A stretch of DNA of 64,000 nt, from positions 1-64,000 of the forward strand of contig CAMQWJ010000008.1 of NCBI GenBank assembly GCA_947038515.1, in the 5' to 3' direction. The DNA is from an uncultured Fusobacteriaceae bacterium (GTDB taxonomy: Bacteria > Fusobacteriota > Fusobacteriia > Fusobacteriales > Fusobacteriaceae). Each line of letters opens with the position of its first letter. Position 1 is the first letter of the stretch. Both the position numbers and the translations under genes were made by a program. Of this stretch, positions 45,158-53,191 are shown in pieces. The notes under the pieces were generated by a model that did no database searches, had not been told where the DNA came from, and saw nothing but the letters and a program-made list of their open reading frames with translations.

Positions 45158-45295
45158 ATGTTAAAAACAATTATCAATTCTCAAGGAATATATTTAAATC
45201 AACCAATAATATATAATATTGTTGAAACAATTTGTATAGTATCTAGCCTTTGTTTTTTAGTTTGGATAATAAAACTAATTTTTGAGGATGATTAA
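45158..45295 (+). CDS. 45-residue single-pass membrane peptide between transporter and acyltransferase
   Basis: ATG 45158, stop TAA 45293-45295. SD AAGGAG lies 11 nt upstream, inside the last codons of the BCCT gene. The peptide has a polar N-terminus (MLKTIINSQGIYLNQP), a hydrophobic helix over about residues 22-40 (IVETICIVSSLCFLVWIIKLI) in pieces, and an acidic end (FEDD). It starts 4 bp after the BCCT stop, and its own stop is 1 bp from the acyltransferase start. Position and size suggest a transporter accessory subunit; no family is recognised. Confidence 0.7.
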   Translation: MLKTIINSQGIYLNQPIIYNIVETICIVSSLCFLVWIIKLIFEDD

Positions 45296-45296
45296 A

Positions 45297-47030
45297 ATGA
45301 ATAAAAAAATATTATATTTAAATCAAGAACTCGTTCCAGACTTACCTATTCCTTCTCTTGAAGAAACACAAAATACTTTTCTTAAATGGTGTGAACCTTT
45401 TTTATCTGAAGAAGAATTTAAAAATACAAAAAAAATTAGTAACCATTTTTTTGAAAATGATGGAAAAAAAAGACAAGAAAAATTATTAAAATTTAAAGAG
45501 AGTATTGGAAAAAAAAGTTGGCTTATTGATAATTGGCATAAATATGCTTATCTATCTGTGAGAGAACCTATTGTATATTCAGGAAATTTTGGAATGAAAT
45601 TTAAAAAATTAACTAATTCAGACTCTTATACTCAAGAACAATATTCAGGAATTCTCATTTTTAAAGTAGCAGAACTTTATAAAGAAATTGCGCTTGAAAC
45701 TCTAACTCCAATTGTTGAAAAAGGAAATACTATATGTATGAAACAAGTTAAAGGAGTTTTTGGTTCTTCTAGAATTCCCGGAAAAGATTTTGATGATTTT
45801 AGAATTTATAAACCATTTGAAGAGGTTCATAGTGTTGGTATTTTTTATAAAAATAATTTTTATACAATTAGAATCTTTGACGAAAATCAAAATATCATAG
45901 AACTTTCTAAAATTATTGCTAACATAAGAGAGATCAAAAAAATTTCAACACCAGAATTGCAGCCCACTTTTTCCGTTATACCATTCGCTGGTGGAAACAA
46001 AGCAACAGAATTAATTGAAATATTATCTTTGGATAAAAATAATATTTCGAATCTCGAATCTCTAAATAAAACAATATTTAATCTCTCACTTTATGATGAG
46101 AAAGAAACAGAAAACTATAATGACTCAATACAAAATATTTTATATACAAATGCTAAAAATGTTTGGATTTATAAACCTTGGTCATTTTCAATTTTTAAAG
46201 AAAATACTCTTTGTATAAATTATGAACATACTTATATTGATGGTTTTACAAATATGTATCTTATTGATTATATTATAAAAGGAATTGAAAATTTTAACTC
46301 TTCATTTAAAGTAGTCGATAATTCTAATTTTATAACTTATAAATGGAATTATAGTTCTCTTCTTAAAAAAGAATTTAAACTAATCTACAATAACTATATT
46401 CTTGATAAGCAAAAGTTTGAGCATTCATATTTTGAAATTAGAGAACTTAATCTTGAAAATTTTATTAACAATAAAATTAGCTTAGATACAATCATTCAAA
46501 CTAGTTTCCAATATGGATATTATAAAACTTACAATAAAATTGATTCAATCTACGAATCTGTAAATCTTTCTAATTTTTATGAAGGACGTACAGAGTGTCT
46601 TAGACCAGTTTCTAAAGAATCTATTTTATTTGTAAAAAAATTATTATTAAATAATGCAACCATGGAAGATCTAATTTTAGTGAATATTGAACATAAAAAA
46701 AGAATAAAATTAACTAAAACTGCTCATGGAGTTATGAGGCATTTAATGGGACTTAAACTAATAGAAAAAGAATCCTCTGATTTTTTTTCTGACCTAGGGT
46801 TTTTAAAATTATCAAATGATCAAATATCCACTTCAACATTAGGAAATACTTTTAATTATATTAATGCCTTTACCTTTGCACCTGTGATTCAAGATGGTAT
46901 TGGAATTGGATATTCAATAGATAAAGAAAAAGTTATTTTATATCTATCTTTTTATAAAAAAAATGAAAAAGATATAACAATATTTACAGAAAATATTCGT
47001 GAATTTTTTACTAAAATTAAATTATTTTAA
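45297..47030 (+). CDS. Choline/carnitine O-acyltransferase family enzyme
   Basis: The 577 residues match the carnitine acyltransferase fold known mainly from eukaryotes. The catalytic histidine is His311 in NYEHTYIDGF (CrAT: YEHAAAEG). The substrate loop YESVNLSNFYEGRTECLRPVS matches CrAT YESAS...GRTDTIRSAS. The C-terminal STST and FAPVIQDGIGIGYSI match the CrAT STSQ and PDGYGICY segments. The N-terminal LPDLPIPSLEETQNTFLKW is also typical. It would transfer acyl groups between CoA and a quaternary alcohol. I chose ATG 45297, with GAGG 9 nt upstream. There is no targeting signal. Confidence 0.93.
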   Translation: MNKKILYLNQELVPDLPIPSLEETQNTFLKWCEPFLSEEEFKNTKKISNHFFENDGKKRQEKLLKFKESIGKKSWLIDNWHKYAYLSVREPIVYSGNFGMKFKKLTNSDSYTQEQYSGILIFKVAELYKEIALETLTPIVEKGNTICMKQVKGVFGSSRIPGKDFDDFRIYKPFEEVHSVGIFYKNNFYTIRIFDENQNIIELSKIIANIREIKKISTPELQPTFSVIPFAGGNKATELIEILSLDKNNISNLESLNKTIFNLSLYDEKETENYNDSIQNILYTNAKNVWIYKPWSFSIFKENTLCINYEHTYIDGFTNMYLIDYIIKGIENFNSSFKVVDNSNFITYKWNYSSLLKKEFKLIYNNYILDKQKFEHSYFEIRELNLENFINNKISLDTIIQTSFQYGYYKTYNKIDSIYESVNLSNFYEGRTECLRPVSKESILFVKKLLLNNATMEDLILVNIEHKKRIKLTKTAHGVMRHLMGLKLIEKESSDFFSDLGFLKLSNDQISTSTLGNTFNYINAFTFAPVIQDGIGIGYSIDKEKVILYLSFYKKNEKDITIFTENIREFFTKIKLF

Positions 47031-47256
47031 AAAATAGATTTAAATGTAAAAATAAAAAAATTTTTTCAAAGAATATTTATTATTTATACTTATTGGTATT
47101 CTAATGGTGTTTTTGACAATATCAATTCAGATATAGATTTTGATATATGTATCTTATGAGGGAAAAATGGTAGTCTATAGCCTAATCCACTATAACATTC
47201 CTCTACTTTTAATCATATATTTTATTTATTTAACCAACATCATTTGATAAAGAGCC

Positions 47257-47306
47257 AAAAAAGAAGATCCAATTTCCTTAACTAGGAAACTGAATCTTCT
47301 TTTTTA
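47257..47306. terminator. Bidirectional terminator between the acyltransferase and HU genes
   Basis: Stem AAAAAAGAAGATCCAATTTCC/GGAAACTGAATCTTCTTTTTT (first arm 47257-47277, read in two pieces) has two mismatches and a 7-nt loop, with A/T runs on both sides. The 225 bp between 47031 and 47256 hold no gene that I can see. Confidence 0.85.
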
Positions 47307-47320
47307 TTATTAAATTTAAA

Positions 47321-47626
47321 CTACTTTTTTTTACACTTACCTTTAGTTACACATGCGATTTTTTCAGAAAGATTTTTTCCTACTCTGAACTTTACTACTT
47401 TTTTAGCAGCAACTTTCATTTTATCTCCTGTTTGTGGATTTCTAACTTCTCTTGCTTCTCTTTTTATAACTTCCCATTTTCCCCATCCAACAAATGCTAC
47501 AGGCTCTCCTGCTACTAATGACTCTTCAACAGTTTCTAAGAAAGCTCCTAAAAATCTCTCTGCATCTTTTTTAGTAATATCTCCAATTTTTGCTGCATAC
47601 TTGTCTACAAATTCTTTTTTTGTCAT
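47321..47626 (-). CDS. hup: HU-family DNA-binding protein
   Basis: A 101-residue nucleoid protein of the HU/IHF fold: N-terminal helices (MTKKEFVDKYAAKIGDITKK), the glycine-rich turn VAFVGWGKWEVIKRE, and the DNA-wrapping arm REVRNPQTGDKMKVAAKKVVKFRVGKNL in parts. It is longer than standard HU (about 90), with a C-terminal tail CVTKGKCKKK holding two cysteines and six lysines, which could add DNA contacts or a disulfide. Single gene with SD GGAGG, bounded by a terminator. Confidence 0.94.
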   Translation of the reverse strand: MTKKEFVDKYAAKIGDITKKDAERFLGAFLETVEESLVAGEPVAFVGWGKWEVIKREAREVRNPQTGDKMKVAAKKVVKFRVGKNLSEKIACVTKGKCKKK

Positions 47627-47685
47627 TTAATTTCCTCCATATATTTTATTTTATTGTTGCTTAATTAATTAATATTAAGATTCAT

Positions 47686-48225
47686 TTACTTAATACTATT
47701 AGCACCTTTCTCAATTGCTTCTTTATTCATAGGTACAAATTTTGCTTTGTTTTCACCAAAAACTTTTGGAAAAGCAAGCAAAATAGACTCTGTTTTCACA
47801 ATCGGTAACACTTTTAATAAAGCACCTAACATAACCATATTTGCAATTTTTAAATTCCCTAATTCTCCAGCAATATCATTAGCTGGGATATAATATGCAT
47901 CAATATCAGTTCTTGAAGTTTTTCTTTCAATTAATGAGCTATTTATAAAAATTTTAGCCCCTGGTAGTAAAGAATCTTCAAACTTTAGTAATGAAGGTAA
48001 GTTCATAGCTACTACAACTGTAGCATCATTACTTATTACTGGTGATCCTACTTGTACATCTGATATAACAACTGAACAATTTGCTGTTCCACCACGCATT
48101 TCTGCACCATAAGATGGACACCAAGAAACTTCTTTATTTTCTAACATTCCTGCATATGTAAGTAGCATCCCAAGACTCATTAAACCTTGACCACCAAAAC
48201 CTGCACATATAATTTTATTTGTCAT
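47686..48225 (-). CDS. 2-oxoacid:ferredoxin oxidoreductase, gamma subunit (VOR/KOR type)
   Basis: The 179-residue gamma domain starts with the Rossmann-like CAGFGGQGLMSLGMLL, then SWCPSYGAEMRGGTANCSVVIS. It belongs to the heterotetrameric ketoacid:ferredoxin oxidoreductases that oxidatively decarboxylate branched-chain 2-oxoacids or 2-oxoglutarate to acyl-CoA and reduced ferredoxin. It is the last gene in the order delta-alpha-beta-gamma, 1 bp after beta. In an amino-acid fermenter, branched-chain oxoacids are the likely substrates. Confidence 0.92.
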   Translation of the reverse strand: MTNKIICAGFGGQGLMSLGMLLTYAGMLENKEVSWCPSYGAEMRGGTANCSVVISDVQVGSPVISNDATVVVAMNLPSLLKFEDSLLPGAKIFINSSLIERKTSRTDIDAYYIPANDIAGELGNLKIANMVMLGALLKVLPIVKTESILLAFPKVFGENKAKFVPMNKEAIEKGANSIK

Positions 48226-48226
48226 C

Positions 48227-48964
48227 TTACTTACCTCCCTTCATGTTTCCAAGAGGATAGTGTGGTATCATGTTTTTTTCCAACCACTCTAAAGATTCTA
48301 GAGGTGGAATACCCCAATTTGTAGGACAAGTAGATAAAACTTCTACTATTGAGAACCCTGTTCCATTTATTTGATTTTCAAAAGCTTTTTTTATAATTGT
48401 TTTTGCTTTTCTAACTGCTGCTGGATTATGAACTGAAACTCTTTCTACAAATTTTGCACCATCAAGTGTTGCAAGCATCTCAGACATACGAATTGGACTT
48501 CCTGATATTTCCAATTTTCTACCTGCTTGAGTTGTTGTAGATTTTTGTCCTAGAAGTGTTGTTGGGGCCATTTGACCACCAGTCATTCCATAGATACAAT
48601 TATTTACAAATATTGTTGTTATTTTTTCTCCACGTGCTGCTGCATGAACTATTTCTGCAGTTCCAATAGAAGCTAAATCTCCATCACCTTGATAAGTAAA
48701 TACTACTTTATCAGGAAGAACTCGCTTTACACCTGTAGCCACTGCTGGTGCCCGTCCATGAGAAGCTTGTTGTACATCACAATTAAAATAATTATATGCA
48801 AGAACAGCACATCCAACTGGCACTATTCCAATTGTTTTTCCTGTTATTTCTAATTCCTCTAATACTTCTCCAACTAGTCTATGAATTATTCCATGAGTAC
48901 AACCTGGACAATAATGAGTCTCTTTCTCTGTTAAACCTGTAGTTTTTTTAAAAACTGTTTCCAT
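48227..48964 (-). CDS. 2-oxoacid:ferredoxin oxidoreductase, beta (TPP-binding) subunit
   Basis: The 245-residue subunit holds the thiamine-diphosphate site: TYQGDGDLASIGTAEIVHAA (G-D-G) and VNNCIYGMTGGQMAPTT. The N-terminal CPGCTHGIIHRLVGEV is typical of KOR/VOR beta subunits. It catalyses decarboxylation to the hydroxyalkyl-TPP radical, with electrons leaving through the delta ferredoxin subunit. It overlaps the alpha gene by one base (TAATG). Confidence 0.94.
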   Translation of the reverse strand: METVFKKTTGLTEKETHYCPGCTHGIIHRLVGEVLEELEITGKTIGIVPVGCAVLAYNYFNCDVQQASHGRAPAVATGVKRVLPDKVVFTYQGDGDLASIGTAEIVHAAARGEKITTIFVNNCIYGMTGGQMAPTTLLGQKSTTTQAGRKLEISGSPIRMSEMLATLDGAKFVERVSVHNPAAVRKAKTIIKKAFENQINGTGFSIVEVLSTCPTNWGIPPLESLEWLEKNMIPHYPLGNMKGGK

Positions 48965-50019
48965 TATTTCCCTCCTAAAATTTCTTTAGATTTCTTTAAA
49001 ATTTCATCAGGTGTTGGAATTATACCACCAGTTCTTCCATAGAAAGAAACTGGATATTTACATTCAGAGTATAATTTAATATCCTCTACCATTTGTCCCA
49101 TGCTCATCTCAACAACAAGTAATTTTGTTCCTTCTTTTATAGTGTTTAAAGCCACTTTTGGAAAAGGCCATAGTGTTATAGGACGGAACATTCCTACTTT
49201 ACATCCTAGTTCTCTAAGACTATCTACAACATTTCTACAAATTCTTGAAGTTGTACCATAAGCCACAAGAACAAGTTCTGCATCTTCTATTTTATATGAT
49301 TCTGATTTTTGCTCATTAGCTATAATTTTATCATATTTTTTAAATAAGTTAATATTATGTACTTCTAAATCTTCAGCTGCTAAATATAAAGAATTTATTA
49401 TATTTGGTTCTCTTAAATTATTTGTACCGACAGTAGCCCATTTTTTTTCAGGAATTTCTATTTTATTTTTTTTATCAAAATCCACTGGCTCCATCATTTG
49501 ACCAATAATACCATCTGAAAGTATCATTACAGGAGTTCTATATTTATCTGCAAGATCAAAAGAATCCATAGTTATATCCACTGCTTCTTGAACTGAGGCT
49601 GGTGCCAAAGTAAGGACTCTATAATCACCATTTCCTCCACCTTTTACGCACATATTATAATCTGATTGAGCTGGTTGAATTCCTCCAAGACCAGGTCCAC
49701 CTCTCATCATATTTACTATTACTGCTGGAAGCTCTGCTCCTGCTAAGTAAGTTATTCCTTCCTGCTTTAATGCAATTCCTGGAGACGACGATGAAGTTAA
49801 ACATCTAGTTCCTGTTCCTGCTGCACCATAAATCATATTTATTGCTGCAACTTCTGATTCAGCTTGTACAAAAGCTCCACCAACTTCAGGAAGAGCATGA
49901 GACATATATTCTGGTATCTCATTTTGTGGTGTTATAGGATATCCAAAAAAGCCTCTACAACCTGCTACTATTGCTGCTTTCCCTATAGCTTCGTTACCTT
50001 TCATTAAAACCTTAGCCAT
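48964..50019 (-). CDS. vorB: 2-oxoacid:ferredoxin oxidoreductase, alpha subunit (VorB-like)
   Basis: The 351 residues include the pyrimidine-binding domain (AAIVAGCRGFFGYPITPQNEIPEYM and AESEVAAINMIYGAAGTGTRCLTSSSSPGI in parts). The domain II fold ends with LLVVEMSMGQMVEDI, and GRTGGIIPTPDEIL is typical of KorA/VorB. It pairs with beta to bind CoA and the oxoacid. The best family match by pattern is 3-methyl-2-oxobutanoate dehydrogenase VorB; 2-oxoglutarate specificity cannot be excluded. It lies 12 bp after the ferredoxin subunit. Confidence 0.9.
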   Translation of the reverse strand: MAKVLMKGNEAIGKAAIVAGCRGFFGYPITPQNEIPEYMSHALPEVGGAFVQAESEVAAINMIYGAAGTGTRCLTSSSSPGIALKQEGITYLAGAELPAVIVNMMRGGPGLGGIQPAQSDYNMCVKGGGNGDYRVLTLAPASVQEAVDITMDSFDLADKYRTPVMILSDGIIGQMMEPVDFDKKNKIEIPEKKWATVGTNNLREPNIINSLYLAAEDLEVHNINLFKKYDKIIANEQKSESYKIEDAELVLVAYGTTSRICRNVVDSLRELGCKVGMFRPITLWPFPKVALNTIKEGTKLLVVEMSMGQMVEDIKLYSECKYPVSFYGRTGGIIPTPDEILKKSKEILGGK

Positions 50020-50031
50020 TTAGTAATCCTC

Positions 50032-50250
50032 CTAATTTCCTTTCTCTACAGTTATAACATAATCGGGACACATAATTCCACAATTTCCACAACCAATACA
50101 TTTATCCATGTCCATAACCCTAGAAGGATTATACCCTTTGTTATTAATTCTACTAATATCTAAACTTATTATTTTCATCGGACAAGCAGCAACACATAAA
50201 CCACAGCCTTTACATCTTTCTTCATCAAATGTAACTTTTCCCTTAGCCAT
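50032..50250 (-). CDS. 2-oxoacid:ferredoxin oxidoreductase, delta subunit (2x 4Fe-4S ferredoxin)
   Basis: The 72-residue ferredoxin has two clusters: CKGCGLCVAACPMKI and CIGCGNCGIMCPDYV. It relays electrons from the TPP site to free ferredoxin. Start ATG 50250 (MAKGKVTFDEERCKGC) follows GGGAGG by 4-5 nt; an in-frame start at 50274 would overlap the upstream ATPase gene and lacks an SD. It is the first of the four VOR genes, 14 bp after the P-loop ATPase. Confidence 0.93.
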   Translation of the reverse strand: MAKGKVTFDEERCKGCGLCVAACPMKIISLDISRINNKGYNPSRVMDMDKCIGCGNCGIMCPDYVITVEKGN

Positions 50251-50264
50251 TCTTCCTCCCAATT

Positions 50265-50933
50265 TTATAACCAATTTTTTCTTTTAATTATATCTAAAGG
50301 GAATAAATCCCCTGATACCTCTTGAAAAACTTCCTCTAATATCTCTCTTTTAGCAACAGTATATCTTATCGGTATTCCTGTTTTTATTGAAACTTCTTTT
50401 GCTAATTTATCACCACATAAAACATCTTCTTTTGTTGTTTCCCAAATAAGATGAGTGTTATTAACTATTCCTGTTATCTTAAGATCCAGAGTATTTTCTA
50501 TCTCTTCAATAACGTTTATAGCTCCTTTTAAGTCTGAAGTTTCTGGTCTATTGGCATTTAATACCAATAACACCTCACATTGTTCTGGATCTATCCTATT
50601 TCTAAAACTGCTAAATGCTCTAGCACCTCCACCATTTCCACCCAAATCTATAACACACTGATAAGAGGGGTCATTAATAGGTTTCATTAAATTTCCAGAA
50701 ACTGCAGGTAAATCCATTCCTTCCTCTTTAATTATAAATCCTAATAGTTCAATATTTTTTTGAGTAAGTAAATCGCTCCATTCTCTACTCCTAAAGTATG
50801 GATTAACAACGTCTAAATCAACTATTGCTACTTTTTCATATGTCTTTTTTAACTCTAAGCAATAGCTCAGTGCAAATTCAGTTTTTCCACTTCCATAATG
50901 CCCAACAATGACCTTTATTCTACGGTTTTTCAT
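50265..50933 (-). CDS. P-loop ATPase (MinD/CobQ-like) leading the VOR operon
   Basis: The 222 residues begin with a Walker A (VIVGHYGSGKTEFALSY). A deviant-Walker-type VAIVDLDVVNPYFRSREW, the switch CVIDLGGNGGGARAFSSF and the base-binding TGIVNNTHLIWE follow. This is a SIMIBI-class nucleotide-binding protein. It is 14 bp before the ferredoxin subunit and clearly in the VOR operon. A role in cluster insertion or assembly of the oxidoreductase is an inference from position; no direct function is known to me. Confidence 0.82.
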   Translation of the reverse strand: MKNRRIKVIVGHYGSGKTEFALSYCLELKKTYEKVAIVDLDVVNPYFRSREWSDLLTQKNIELLGFIIKEEGMDLPAVSGNLMKPINDPSYQCVIDLGGNGGGARAFSSFRNRIDPEQCEVLLVLNANRPETSDLKGAINVIEEIENTLDLKITGIVNNTHLIWETTKEDVLCGDKLAKEVSIKTGIPIRYTVAKREILEEVFQEVSGDLFPLDIIKRKNWL

Positions 50934-51009
50934 TTTAAAAGCACCTCTAGTTAAATATACTACATCAAATATATAATGTCAATATATTTTCTATAGTATT
51001 TTCTTTTTT

Positions 51010-52206
51010 TTAATATATTTTTCTTATCATATCAAATTTTTCAAGATTAGCATCAATATAGATTTTTACAATAGAATTTGGATTAGCAAATTCTACTTCT
51101 GATTCAATTCCTTTATTAACAAGAGTCAACTTAGGTAATACTATCTCTTTTATTCCAAAAGTAGGGTTTATAACTTCTAATTTTTCTCCAGTTAATATTC
51201 TATTTCTCACTTCTAATATATAGTGATTATCTTCTAATTTTTCTATTACTTTAGCAACCAACTGATGGGTTTGACTATATGAATTTCTATCAACATAGTT
51301 CATCCCTTCTGGACCTGGAATATTTTCTAAAAATCCTGTTGAGTATGATCTATGAGAAGTAGATTCTAATTCTTTTATCCATTGAGGATTAAATTTATAA
51401 GCCCCTGTATCATAAGAGTCAATTGCATCACGATATACTTTCACTACATTGGCTACATAATATATCCCTTTCATTCGTCCTTCAATTTTTACTGAATCAA
51501 TACCTATTTTTAAAATTTTATCAATAATATTAATTGTACATAAATCTTTCGAATTAAATAAAAATGATTTTTCTTTTTCTTCATTTTTTTCAATATTTAA
51601 AGAATAGTTCCATCTACAAGATTGAGCACAATCTCCTCTATTTGCATCACGAGATATCATTTGATTACTTAAAAGACATCTTCCAGAAATTGCCATACAC
51701 ATGGCTCCATGTATAAAAACTTCAATTTCTATATCTGGAACTTTTTCTTTTATTTTAATTATATTTTCAAGTGAGACTTCCCTAGCCAATACAACCCGAC
51801 TTGCCCCCATACTTTTCCACATTTTTACAGAACGCCAATTTGTATTACTAGATTGAGTACTTATGCTTATTTTCAAATTACTATTCTCTTTTACAATTTG
51901 AAATACCCCTAAATCTGCCACAATGACTCCATCAACTCTTATTTTGTCCAAAAACTTGACATAATCTGGTAATAATTCAAATTCATTATTATGCGGAATA
52001 ATATTTAAAGCTACATATACTTTTTTTCCTAATTCATGTGCATATTTCACTGATTTTTCCAGTTGTTCATTATTAAAATTATGACTTCCAGCACGTAGGC
52101 TAAACATATCTCCACCTAAAAATACTGCATCAGCACCATAATGAAATGCCATTTCTAATTTTTCTACATTTCCTGCTGGTGCTAAAAGTTCTACTTTCTT
52201 TAGCAT
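51010..52206 (-). CDS. U32-family protein with cluster cysteines, TrhP-like (tRNA hydroxylation)
   Basis: The 398 residues of the peptidase-U32 family start ELLAPAGNVEKLEMAFHYGADAVFLGG. The Fe-S block HGAMCMAISGRCLLSNQMIS...RGDCAQSCRWNY has four cysteines. TrhP/RlhA relatives hydroxylate tRNA or rRNA bases using prephenate-derived chemistry rather than acting as peptidases. Length and the C-terminal half (SYSTGFLENIPGPEGMNYVD) resemble B. subtilis YrrO (TrhP2). A shorter cysteine-less paralogue lies directly upstream. Confidence 0.85.
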   Translation of the reverse strand: MLKKVELLAPAGNVEKLEMAFHYGADAVFLGGDMFSLRAGSHNFNNEQLEKSVKYAHELGKKVYVALNIIPHNNEFELLPDYVKFLDKIRVDGVIVADLGVFQIVKENSNLKISISTQSSNTNWRSVKMWKSMGASRVVLAREVSLENIIKIKEKVPDIEIEVFIHGAMCMAISGRCLLSNQMISRDANRGDCAQSCRWNYSLNIEKNEEKEKSFLFNSKDLCTINIIDKILKIGIDSVKIEGRMKGIYYVANVVKVYRDAIDSYDTGAYKFNPQWIKELESTSHRSYSTGFLENIPGPEGMNYVDRNSYSQTHQLVAKVIEKLEDNHYILEVRNRILTGEKLEVINPTFGIKEIVLPKLTLVNKGIESEVEFANPNSIVKIYIDANLEKFDMIRKIY

Positions 52207-52264
52207 TTACTATCTCCTTATTACTTAAGTTATTAAGTTTAATTATAATAAAATAATAAATTTT

Positions 52265-53155
52265 TTAAAATATATCAATAAAAGGTTTTTCAGATATTTC
52301 TTTCAACCTTTCTAGCCAAGAGGGATCAATTTTAGGATTTTCATTATTTTGATACTCATCTAAAGCTTCTCTATATACTTTTGTTACTATTTTCAAATAA
52401 TTTATATCTTTCATTCCACCTTGAATTTTTATTTTATCTATTCCTACTTCTAAAAGATTAAACAAGCTACTTATCCCACAAATATCTCTTCCTGAAAATA
52501 TTGAAGTACCATATTTATCCTGAAATATAGGCATATATTCTCCTGGTCTTGTTTCTTCAGTAATAGTAAAGTCATCTCGTTTTGCATCTTCTTTTAGATT
52601 CTTAGCTGTAATATAGTTACTAATCAATGGTCTACCAGAAATTGCCATATTAATAGGTCCATGTATTGCCACTTCCAATTTTATGTTAGGCACTTTTTGT
52701 CTAATTTCATTCATATTTTCCAAAGTAACATCTCTATGTATAACTATTGTATCTGCTCCCAAATCTCTCCACATTTTTACAGAGTACCAATTTGTATTAC
52801 TACTATGTGTTTCTACTGTTATTAGTAATTCAGAAAACTCTTTCACACATTGAAATACTCCTAAATCTGAAACAATAACACCATCAACCTGTGATTTTTC
52901 TAAAAAACCTATATATTCTGGTAATATTTCTATTTCATCATTATGAGGTACAGCATTTAAAGATACATATATTTTTTTACCAAGACTATGAACATAATGA
53001 ACACTTTCTAATAAATCTTCATCTGAAAAATTTTCTGTTCCAAACTTCATATTTACTATTTTTCCACCGATATGTACTATATCTGCTCCAAGCTCCATTA
53101 CAACTTTTAATTTTTCTATATTTCCTGCTGGTGCAACCAACTCTATTTTATTCAC
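52265..53155 (-). CDS. U32-family paralogue without the Fe-S cysteines, YrrN/TrhP1-like
   Basis: The 296-residue protein is closely similar to its neighbour over the first 150 residues (ELVAPAGNIEKLKVVMELGADIVHIGG). Where the partner has four cluster cysteines, this one reads HGPINMAISGRPLISNYITA and then NLKEDAKRDDFTI, with none. The C-terminal beta domain is missing. B. subtilis has a similar short/long pair (YrrN/YrrO). It probably acts as a non-catalytic partner in a heteromer. It is 58 bp upstream of the catalytic gene. Confidence 0.82.
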   Translation of the reverse strand: MNKIELVAPAGNIEKLKVVMELGADIVHIGGKIVNMKFGTENFSDEDLLESVHYVHSLGKKIYVSLNAVPHNDEIEILPEYIGFLEKSQVDGVIVSDLGVFQCVKEFSELLITVETHSSNTNWYSVKMWRDLGADTIVIHRDVTLENMNEIRQKVPNIKLEVAIHGPINMAISGRPLISNYITAKNLKEDAKRDDFTITEETRPGEYMPIFQDKYGTSIFSGRDICGISSLFNLLEVGIDKIKIQGGMKDINYLKIVTKVYREALDEYQNNENPKIDPSWLERLKEISEKPFIDIF

Positions 53156-53191
53156 TGTTTTTCCTTTTTATATCCAATATTTTATGTTAAA

